Translations under genes and position numbers: made by a program
From: an uncultured Ruminococcus sp.
GTDB taxonomy: Bacteria > Bacillota > Clostridia > Oscillospirales > Acutalibacteraceae
Assembly (NCBI GenBank): GCA_902802975.1
Contig: CADCOF010000280.1
Coordinates: 1 to 6,317 of the forward strand
DNA: 6,317 nt
Direction of reading: 5' to 3'
Shown: one piece after another, positions 1-5,579 of the stretch
Position numbering within the stretch: the first letter of the stretch is position 1
Layout of the letters: each line of letters opens with the position of its first letter
The notes under the pieces: model-generated
Databases searched by the model: none
The model's input: only the letters and a program-made list of their open reading frames with translations
Told to the model about the DNA's origin: nothing

Positions 1-103
1 AAGAGTTATTAGATTTGTAGCTACCTTTTAATGTGCGCAGAATTGCAACCGCTATTTCACACCTGCGTGAATAATTCGGGGTAATTTTATTACACGACAC
101 AAA

Positions 104-274
104 ATGTTTATTGCAGAGCTTCGTAGAACGGCACTGAAAGTAGAATTATCAGAATCACGTAAAACAAAAATTGTTCGTAGCAGTATTGTTTCGGATGAAG
201 AATCCGTAAGAATCCAAGAGGAGTTAGAGGCAAAATTTAACGAACTTTTTGGAAATCTTGATGATTCTAATTAG
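104..274 (+). CDS. Possible small hypothetical protein (56 aa)
   Basis: An ATG-to-TAG reading frame of 56 codons that I do not recognise. The product is rich in Glu, Lys, Arg and Ser and reads like one or two amphipathic helices, for example around EELEAKFNELF near the C-terminus. There is no transmembrane segment, Cys pair or enzyme motif. The frame is open upstream to a TGA at 68-70, and no convincing ribosome binding site precedes the ATG; the nearest purine-rich run, CGGGG at 77-81, is too far away. It could therefore be a real small protein, the surviving C-terminal part of a decayed gene, or chance. It lies upstream of the cas promoter and is probably unrelated to the CRISPR operon. Confidence 0.35.
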   Translation: MFIAELRRTALKVELSESRKTKIVRSSIVSDEESVRIQEELEAKFNELFGNLDDSN

Positions 275-313
275 ATTTAATGCGCTTATAAATGTGCGTT
301 TATTCTACCTAAC

Positions 314-342
314 TAAATTGTTAAAACAATTTATTGTTTTTT
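314..342 (+). terminator. Possible weak intrinsic terminator, AT-rich hairpin plus T-tract
   Basis: A perfect 9-bp inverted repeat (TAAATTGTT, 314-322; AACAATTTA, 325-333) with a 2-nt centre is followed by TTGTTTTTT at 334-342. The geometry fits a Rho-independent terminator for leftward-lying + strand transcription, separating it from the cas promoter. The stem has only one G:C pair, so it would be weak; an operator or chance AT palindrome is also possible. Confidence 0.3.
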
Positions 343-363
343 ATAAAAATTATTCTTTGTGTA

Positions 364-392
364 TTGACTACAACTGTAAATAATGATATAAT
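364..392 (+). promoter_or_regulatory. Sigma-A (sigma-70 type) promoter of the cas operon
   Basis: The -35 box TTGACT (364-369, 5 of 6 consensus) and -10 box TATAAT (387-392, perfect) are separated by the optimal 17 nt. TG at 384-385 also gives an extended -10 (TGATATAAT). Transcription should begin near 398-400, leaving an AT-rich leader of about 67 nt before cas6. It is the only strong promoter I see for the gene cluster. Its near-consensus quality suggests substantial basal expression unless a regulator binds here. Confidence 0.8.
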
Positions 393-410
393 GAAGTAGT
401 AAATTGTCAA
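383..410 (-). promoter_or_regulatory. Possible opposed promoter on the minus strand
   Basis: Read on the minus strand, a perfect -35 box TTGACA (410 down to 405) is followed after 16 nt by TATCAT (388 down to 383, 5 of 6 match to TATAAT). It would fire leftwards, away from cas6. Its -10 box overlaps the -10 of the cas promoter, so the two could not be occupied by polymerase at once. No ORF of clear quality lies downstream on that strand within the window. In AT-rich DNA such matches also arise by chance. Confidence 0.35.
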
Positions 411-435
411 TGTTGTAATATAAAATATACAAATG

Positions 436-452
436 TTTTATCTTTTATAAAA
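436..452 (+). promoter_or_regulatory. Short AT hairpin in the cas6 leader
   Basis: TTTTAT (436-441) and ATAAAA (447-452) form a 6-bp inverted repeat with a 5-nt loop, ending 2 nt before the AGG (455-457) that serves as the cas6 ribosome binding site, itself 9 nt before the ATG. All pairs are A:T, so the structure is weak. It could modulate translation initiation or simply reflect base composition. Confidence 0.25.
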
Positions 453-466
453 GCAGGTAATATTAT

Positions 467-1249
467 ATGCTTTCGGTAATCAAGTTATTTCTAACATCAA
501 ACAATACTGATATACAGCACGCCATGCTTCCTCAATTGATGTGCGAGTTGTATTCGCTGCTTAACGAAGAATATACTTTGGAGCTTGAAAAGTGTGATAC
601 AAAACCATTCTGTATTCGTCTGTTTGAAAAAGACAATGAATGGTGCTGGAGTGTTACCTGCTTTGGAAGAAAGGCATATGAAAATATTATTTTACCATTA
701 ACAGACAGGAAATTTAGTTCTTTTGTTTTGCCTGGTTCAAATGATATGCGTATATCGATAACGAGAAAAAATGTCTTTAAACAGTCTGTTGACAGTTTGA
801 TAGAGGAGTCTGTTTTGGGTAAAAGCCCGTATCGTTTTACTCTGCAGTTTATTGCTCCGACTGTCTTTAAAAATAACGATCGCTTTGTATTTTTTCCCGA
901 TATTTATTTAATGTATGAAAGTCTGTTGGATAGATCGCAGCTTGTATCGGATAAGATATCCTTTGCTGATAAAGAGACCTTTGAAGAACTTGTAAGGGCT
1001 ACTTCCATCACTGCTTATGATATTAAAACGAGCAGATGCATACTTGATCACGAACGGACAACAGGCTTTATAGGCAGGGTGACGTTCCGTATCGATGGAC
1101 CTGAATTGATGCGTGGATATGCTAAAATGCTGTTCCGCTTGGGAGAGTTTACAGGCATAGGCGAGGGCGGCACTCAAGGCCTTGGAGCAATTTTTTTAGA
1201 AAAGGAGGAGGGAAGACATGGACAGTATACAGAAAAAAATAATTCTTAG
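467..1249 (+). CDS. cas6: CRISPR-associated endoribonuclease Cas6
   Basis: Cas6 cuts the repeats of pre-crRNA to release crRNAs carrying the repeat-derived 5' handle, which are then loaded into the Csm complex. The 260-residue length is normal for a two-RAMP-fold Cas6. The clearest signature is the C-terminal glycine-rich loop FTGIGEGGTQGLGAI (residues 228-242), closely matching the family's G-x-G...G-h-G pattern. An N-terminal LYSLL...KPF stretch (28-48) matches the conserved first RAMP domain. The His usually found shortly before KPF is not present (the site reads LEKCDTKPF, 40-48), so catalysis may use other residues. The ATG follows AGG at 455-457. It is the first gene after the promoter, and its last 32 nt overlap cas10. 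The hydrophilic tail after the glycine loop is encoded by DNA that doubles as the cas10 ribosome binding site. The family call is secure; activity is inferred. Confidence 0.9.
   Translation: MLSVIKLFLTSNNTDIQHAMLPQLMCELYSLLNEEYTLELEKCDTKPFCIRLFEKDNEWCWSVTCFGRKAYENIILPLTDRKFSSFVLPGSNDMRISITRKNVFKQSVDSLIEESVLGKSPYRFTLQFIAPTVFKNNDRFVFFPDIYLMYESLLDRSQLVSDKISFADKETFEELVRATSITAYDIKTSRCILDHERTTGFIGRVTFRIDGPELMRGYAKMLFRLGEFTGIGEGGTQGLGAIFLEKEEGRHGQYTEKNNS
1201..1208 (+). promoter_or_regulatory. Strong ribosome binding site for cas10, inside cas6
   Basis: AAAGGAGG lies 9 nt before the ATG at 1218, within the cas6 coding sequence. It is close to the perfect Shine-Dalgarno sequence and fixes the cas10 start. 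This matters because it shows that the short N-terminus of Cas10 is not a mis-called start. Confidence 0.85.
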
Positions 1250-3455
1250 TGCGATTCGGCGATGTGCTGCGCCATTGATAGGCGATGAATACATTTATTC
1301 CGAGAACAAATCGGGTGACTCGATCGAGTACATTATTGATGCTGCCGAGAAAATAACGTCACAGAATTTAGCAGTTAAAAAATCTCCCGGCGGTAAAAGG
1401 AGCTTGAGAAGTGTTTTTAATCTTCTCAATGATAACGAAGGGCACAGTTATTACCATGCTGCTGCGTTGAATGATGCTACCGAGATTAATTATCCCGATG
1501 AAAGTCCTTCTGTGTTGGACGAGTCCTACACAGAACGTGTGAGATCAGAGCTTAAAGAAGCACTTGACCTTGTCTGTGAAGATAACCTTGAGGATAATGA
1601 TATTAGATCTCTGCTATGTACTGTGGAGAATCTGCTTACATATTATCCTGCTGTTTTTACAGGTGAGGAAACTGATATTTCACTCTATGACAAGATAAAG
1701 CTGACTTGCTCTATTGCAAATTGTATGTATTCGTATTTTGAAAATCACGGTATCACAGATTACAGATCAGCGGCTTATGACGAATTTGAAAGCTTTTGCG
1801 CAGAAGATGTGTTCTTGCTGTACTCGATGGATACATCGGGCGTTCAAAGCTTTATTTATACGATACACTCATCGCAGGCGCTTAAAACTCTCAGATCGCG
1901 TTCGTTTTATCTTGAAATACTTATGGAACACATTATCGATGAAGTGTTGGAAAGAGTAGGCTTATCAAGATGCAGTTTGATATACAGCGGTGGCGCTCAC
2001 TGCTATATTTTGCTGCCCAATACAGACGCTGTTTCGGAAACTATCAGCAATATTGAGTCAGAAGTCAACAGCTGGTTTATTGAAAGCTTCGGCAGCGGGT
2101 TGTACATCGCAGGAGGGCAGGCAGCGTGCAGCGCCAATGCGCTGAACAATAAAACAAAGGACAGTTATTCTCAGCTGTTTGTCACAATGAGCAGAGAGAT
2201 TAGCAGAAAGAAGCTTCGCCGATACTCAAAGAGCGATTTATTAAGGCTGAATATGAAGGACGATTCCGATGGTACTCGTGAATGTAGAATATGCAGCACA
2301 GTATCGACCGTGAACGACGATAATCTTTGCCCGTTCTGCAGTTCGCTGATCGCAATTTCATCAGATATTATGAATGCGCCGTACTTCTGCATTACGAAAA
2401 CAAAGATCAATGGTCCGCAGCTTCCTTTCGGGTGTTATCTCAAGGCGTGTTATGATGTAAATGAAGCTGATGGCTTTGGAAAAGAAACGATCGAAAATGC
2501 CATAACCAATGACAGCGGATATGTTCGCTGTTACTCAAAAAACTGTATGTATGTTGGTGCCGATACAGCTGTTATGCTCTACGTAGGATCGTATCATTCT
2601 GATGATCAGATGGAGAAGCTCGCCGAGGCTTCCGATGGGATAAATAAAATTGCTGTTATGCGCAGTGACGTTGATAATCTGGGGCACGCATTTGTAAGCG
2701 GATTTAATAGAAAAAAGGATGGCACGAAGTATCTGAATATCCTGCGCACATCGGCTTTGTCAAGACAGCTTTCTATCTTCTTTAAGAGTAATATCAATTA
2801 CATCTTAGCTAACGGTTCGTATGCGCTCAATAAAGCAAACCAAAAGCGTAATGCACTGATAGTTTATTCCGGCGGTGACGATGTATTTCTCATAGGCGCA
2901 TGGAATGATGTTATAGGATTATCGGTCGATATTACCGACGCATTCAGACGATTTACGCAGGACACATTGACAGTTTCTGCCGGAATAGGGATCTACGCAG
3001 ATACATACCCGATCGCCTTGTCAGCGAAGGAAACAGAAGTCTTGGAGAGTGCGTCAAAGTCATATCCTTCCGGCTGCTCTCCGACGAAAAATGCAGTTAC
3101 ACTATTTGACCGCAGCGGAACATATTCATGGACGGAGTTTAAAGAGTCGGTAGCAGAAGAAAAGCTATCGGCACTTAAAGTGTTCTTTTCTTCTCTTGAC
3201 GACTATGGAAAAAACTTCCTTTATAATCTTCTGTTTTATCTTCGAAATTCTTCCGATCAGATCAATATTGCTCGTTATGCATACCTGCTTTCGAGAATGG
3301 AACCGAAGAATAAAAAGGATATCGAAAAGAGGAGGATATACAGGGAATTCTCCGAGAAGCTGTATAGATGGATCCTCAACGATAAAGACAGAAAAGAGCT
3401 TATTACAGCAATTTATTTATACGCATACCTAACACGAGTGGGCAGCAAGGAGTGA
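1218..3455 (+). CDS. cas10: Type III-A CRISPR effector large subunit Cas10/Csm1, HD domain degenerate
   Basis: Cas10 is the signalling subunit of the Csm complex: when target RNA binds, its Palm domains convert ATP to cyclic oligoadenylates. Palm 1 begins at DTSGVQSF (205-212) with SGGAH at 257-261. A zinc-finger region has Cys 356, 359, 371 and 374 (CRIC...CPFC). Palm 2 has RSDVDNLG with D484 and D486, then the catalytic GGDD at 552-555 and SAGIGI at 587-592; a helical C-terminal domain follows. The N-terminus is unusual. Where family members have an HD nuclease helix (HDIGK) and about 60 more residues, this protein has SAIRRCAAP (11-19) and passes directly to the EYIIDAAEKITSQ and SLRSVFN elements (37-68). 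The DNase is therefore predicted absent, while cyclase residues are intact. At 745 aa it is somewhat short for the family. The stop lies just before the csm2 start. Confidence 0.95.
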   Translation: MDSIQKKIILSAIRRCAAPLIGDEYIYSENKSGDSIEYIIDAAEKITSQNLAVKKSPGGKRSLRSVFNLLNDNEGHSYYHAAALNDATEINYPDESPSVLDESYTERVRSELKEALDLVCEDNLEDNDIRSLLCTVENLLTYYPAVFTGEETDISLYDKIKLTCSIANCMYSYFENHGITDYRSAAYDEFESFCAEDVFLLYSMDTSGVQSFIYTIHSSQALKTLRSRSFYLEILMEHIIDEVLERVGLSRCSLIYSGGAHCYILLPNTDAVSETISNIESEVNSWFIESFGSGLYIAGGQAACSANALNNKTKDSYSQLFVTMSREISRKKLRRYSKSDLLRLNMKDDSDGTRECRICSTVSTVNDDNLCPFCSSLIAISSDIMNAPYFCITKTKINGPQLPFGCYLKACYDVNEADGFGKETIENAITNDSGYVRCYSKNCMYVGADTAVMLYVGSYHSDDQMEKLAEASDGINKIAVMRSDVDNLGHAFVSGFNRKKDGTKYLNILRTSALSRQLSIFFKSNINYILANGSYALNKANQKRNALIVYSGGDDVFLIGAWNDVIGLSVDITDAFRRFTQDTLTVSAGIGIYADTYPIALSAKETEVLESASKSYPSGCSPTKNAVTLFDRSGTYSWTEFKESVAEEKLSALKVFFSSLDDYGKNFLYNLLFYLRNSSDQINIARYAYLLSRMEPKNKKDIEKRRIYREFSEKLYRWILNDKDRKELITAIYLYAYLTRVGSKE
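3447..3452 (+). promoter_or_regulatory. Ribosome binding site that sets the csm2 start
   Basis: AAGGAG at the very end of cas10 lies 8 nt before the ATG at 3461. The alternative in-frame GTG at 3452 overlaps this motif and could not be served by it, so ATG 3461 is preferred. Confidence 0.8.
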
Positions 3456-3460
3456 TAAAG

Positions 3461-3940
3461 ATGCCGGGATACAATTCAAACAACAGGTCAAACAACAAAG
3501 GAAACAGCTATGGCGGAAATCGTTATGGCTCAAATCAACGACCTCAGCTCGAAACGCTTCCGTTTACGCAGCTGACTAAGGATAATTATGTGCAGATGGC
3601 TGACGATGTAATAACTCATATAATGGCAGACAGAAGGAATCTGCTTACAACGTCGCAGATCAGGAACCTGCTTTCGCTTAATTCCGAGATCTACAATTCT
3701 GTCGTAAGCAGCAGATGCACCATTTTGGGCGAGAATATTGTTTCAAAGCTTATGTATCTTAAGGTGAGAATGGTATATGAATCGGGCCGTCAAAAGCCGG
3801 TTGATATTTTTATCAAGAACAGCCATCTGATCGAGCATCTTGATGACATAGGCACTGATAAGGAAAAGTATATGCTTTTTGCAAGATACATGGAGGCTCT
3901 TGTTGCTTATCGAAAGTTCAAGGGCGGACAGGACGATTAA
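3461..3940 (+). CDS. csm2: Type III-A effector small subunit Csm2 (Cas11)
   Basis: Csm2 is the small helical subunit that lines the crRNA-target duplex in the Csm complex, helping target binding without catalysis. From the ATG chosen by the AAGGAG at 3447-3452 it is 159 aa; a GTG nine bases earlier is possible but badly placed. The helical core contains LTTSQIRNLLSL, which matches the family's conserved first helices, and ends in FARYMEALVAYRKFKGG, the characteristic Csm2 C-terminus. Before the core is a tail of about 28 residues dominated by Asn, Gly, Ser, Arg and Tyr (positions 3-28), expected to be disordered; it adds to the usual compact fold. The gene follows cas10 after 5 nt and precedes csm3 by 15 nt, so it is surely cotranscribed. 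Confidence 0.92.
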   Translation: MPGYNSNNRSNNKGNSYGGNRYGSNQRPQLETLPFTQLTKDNYVQMADDVITHIMADRRNLLTTSQIRNLLSLNSEIYNSVVSSRCTILGENIVSKLMYLKVRMVYESGRQKPVDIFIKNSHLIEHLDDIGTDKEKYMLFARYMEALVAYRKFKGGQDD

Positions 3941-3955
3941 TAGGAGGATACTGTT

Positions 3956-4645
3956 ATGTACGGAAAAATTGAGATCACAGGAGAGATAGAGGTTATCACC
4001 GGTATGCATATCGGCGGGTCATCGGAATTTTCTGCTATCGGAGCAGTTGATAATGCTGTTGTAAAGGATCCTATTAATCATTATCCGATGATACCCGGCA
4101 GCACTTTGAAGGGCAAAATGAGGACCCTTCTTGCAAGAACATATAATGATCATTACTTCACAAAGCACGATGGGGACGACATTCGCATAAAGCGTCTTTT
4201 CGGTGCAGCAAACAGCGACACAGCTATGCCGTCAAGACTGATTTTCAGCGACGCTTTTCTTACCGAGGAAAGCAGACAGGAGATTCTCGATTCCGGTGCA
4301 ATAAGCGTTACAGAGGTTAAGTTTGAGAACACGATAAACCGCCTGACGGGAGTTGCGAATCCTCGCCAGATGGAGCGAGCAGTACGAGGCTGCAGATTCC
4401 CGCTGAGAGTGGTATATGAGGTTATTGCAAATGATCCGGATAATGCAGCTTCTGAAGTCAAAGAAGATTTTAAGGTGATCGCCGAAGGCTTTAAGCTTTT
4501 GCAGCTGGATTATATCGGCGGCAGCGGCTCGAGAGGTTACGGAAAAATCAAATTCAACAATCTGTCTGCAAGACCTGTAATGGGGCAGATCGACGCTGCG
4601 GTAATTGAGAACTGCAGAAAACTTCTTGAGGAAGTGACAGTATGA
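3956..4645 (+). CDS. csm3: Type III-A backbone subunit and target-RNA nuclease Csm3
   Basis: Csm3 is a RAMP (Cas7-family) protein that polymerises along the crRNA and cuts bound target RNA at 6-nt intervals. The 229-aa product is full length. Family landmarks are ITGMHIGGS (14-22), the catalytic Asp D32 in IGAVDNAV (28-35), IPGSTLKGKMR (45-55), and the glycine-rich loop GGSGSRGYGKI (188-198). With D32 retained, target-RNA slicing is predicted to be active. A strong TAGGAGG (3941-3947) sits 8 nt before the ATG, in keeping with the need for several copies of this subunit per complex. Its stop codon overlaps the csm4 start as ATGA, implying translational coupling. Confidence 0.95.
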   Translation: MYGKIEITGEIEVITGMHIGGSSEFSAIGAVDNAVVKDPINHYPMIPGSTLKGKMRTLLARTYNDHYFTKHDGDDIRIKRLFGAANSDTAMPSRLIFSDAFLTEESRQEILDSGAISVTEVKFENTINRLTGVANPRQMERAVRGCRFPLRVVYEVIANDPDNAASEVKEDFKVIAEGFKLLQLDYIGGSGSRGYGKIKFNNLSARPVMGQIDAAVIENCRKLLEEVTV

Positions 4646-5577
4646 ACTACTCTTTATTCAAACTGACATTTACTTCCGGAGTCCATTTCGGAACAGGAAA
4701 TCTCGACAGTACAGAAACTGTTTTTCGCTCAGACAGCTTATTTTCGGCTCTGTTTGTAGAAGCTCTTAAATCAGGTGACGAAACGGCAGATAGATTTAAA
4801 AATCTTGTCGAAAGCGGGCGTCTTTCATTCTCGGACGCACTTCCATACAAGGGAACGAATTACTTTTTGCCTAAGCCATGTATTTATATTGATCACAAAA
4901 CGGACGATACACAGAATTCCTCCATCTTAAAAAAACAGAGCAAGAAGCTCAAGTACATCAGCGTTGACAACTATCTTGATTTCTTCACGGGAGAATTGGA
5001 CGTTCAAGCTCAGCTTGAGCTTACGGAGGATCTCGGCGTAGTCAGCTTGAGGACATCTGCCGTTATTGACCGTGAGGAAGGCACGGTGCCTTATCAGGTA
5101 GGCGTATACAGATTTCAGCCCGGCTGTGGATTATATATTATCGTGGGATACGAAGCGGATCAAGATTTAAAATTTATAGAAGAACTGCTTAACGGTTTGT
5201 CCTACTCCGGATTGGGCGGAAGGCGTTCTGCGGGGCTTGGCAGTTTTACCATGACGAAAGAGGATATTCCGAATTCATTTAATGATCTTCTCTACGACGA
5301 TAAAGATATTTCTGTATTGCTCTCAACAGCGTATCCAAAAGACGAGGAGCTTGACAGCTGCCTTATCGACGCCGAATATATGGTGATAAAAAGGGGCGGC
5401 TTTATTGGCTCATACAATGAGTATCTGAACAACATTCGCAAAAGAGATGTTTATATGTTCGCCGCAGGCTCCTGCTTTAAACACAGATTTAGCGGCAGGA
5501 TAATGAACGTCTCCAGAGATGATGCTCATCCTGTTTACAGGAGTGCTGTACCTATGTGGATAGGAGTTGATATATAG
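4642..5577 (+). CDS. csm4: Type III-A effector subunit Csm4 (Cas5-family RAMP)
   Basis: Csm4 caps the 5'-handle end of the crRNA and anchors Cas10 to the Csm3 backbone. The 311-aa protein is of normal length. It starts with a RAMP strand and SGVHFGTG (12-19), followed by SDSLFSAL (30-37), a typical Csm4 signature. It has a glycine-rich loop GLGGRRSAGLG (190-200) and ends with a GGF element (252-254), a RKRDVYMFAAGS stretch and an HPVYRSAVPMWIGV tail, the usual Csm4 C-terminal pattern. The start is fixed by ATGA overlap with the csm3 stop, with GAGGAAG at 4628-4634 as ribosome binding site inside csm3. No catalytic role is expected. Confidence 0.93.
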   Translation: MNYSLFKLTFTSGVHFGTGNLDSTETVFRSDSLFSALFVEALKSGDETADRFKNLVESGRLSFSDALPYKGTNYFLPKPCIYIDHKTDDTQNSSILKKQSKKLKYISVDNYLDFFTGELDVQAQLELTEDLGVVSLRTSAVIDREEGTVPYQVGVYRFQPGCGLYIIVGYEADQDLKFIEELLNGLSYSGLGGRRSAGLGSFTMTKEDIPNSFNDLLYDDKDISVLLSTAYPKDEELDSCLIDAEYMVIKRGGFIGSYNEYLNNIRKRDVYMFAAGSCFKHRFSGRIMNVSRDDAHPVYRSAVPMWIGVDI

Positions 5578-5579
5578 TT

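Noticed and set aside
81..93. GTAAT-TTT-ATTAC inverted repeat and TTCAC/GTGAA inverted repeat (56-71) as operators or attachment sites
   Set aside because: Arms of only 5 bp, no second copy, and no associated recombinase or regulator gene; expected by chance.
30..298. Repeated octamer AATGTGCG at 30-37 and 291-298 as a CRISPR or iteron repeat
   Set aside because: Only 8 bases are shared with no extended similarity; one such pair is expected by chance in about 300 bases.
279..300. AATGCGC...GTGCGTT hairpin downstream of the small ORF as a terminator
   Set aside because: The stem needs two G:U pairs and no T-run follows directly; the AT hairpin with T-tract at 314-342 is the better candidate.
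908..1177. Minus-strand open frame of 89 codons within cas6
   Set aside because: It lies wholly antisense to a well-supported Cas6 and shows no recognisable motif; it is a shadow frame.
1231..1240. A7 run in the cas6/cas10 overlap as a slippage site that could fuse Cas6 to Cas10
   Set aside because: Loss of one A would indeed join the frames, but A7 runs are common in such AT-rich DNA, and cas10 has its own excellent ribosome binding site and start.
1714..1959. Plus-strand 81-codon frame inside cas10, and a 78-codon one at 3196-3432
   Set aside because: Both are out of frame within conserved Cas10 regions, rich in Arg/Cys/Ile in a way expected from a shifted frame, and lack a ribosome binding site.
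4153..4461. Minus-strand open frame of 102 codons within csm3
   Set aside because: Antisense to conserved Csm3 sequence, low-complexity Ser/Arg-rich composition typical of shadow frames, and no separate promoter.
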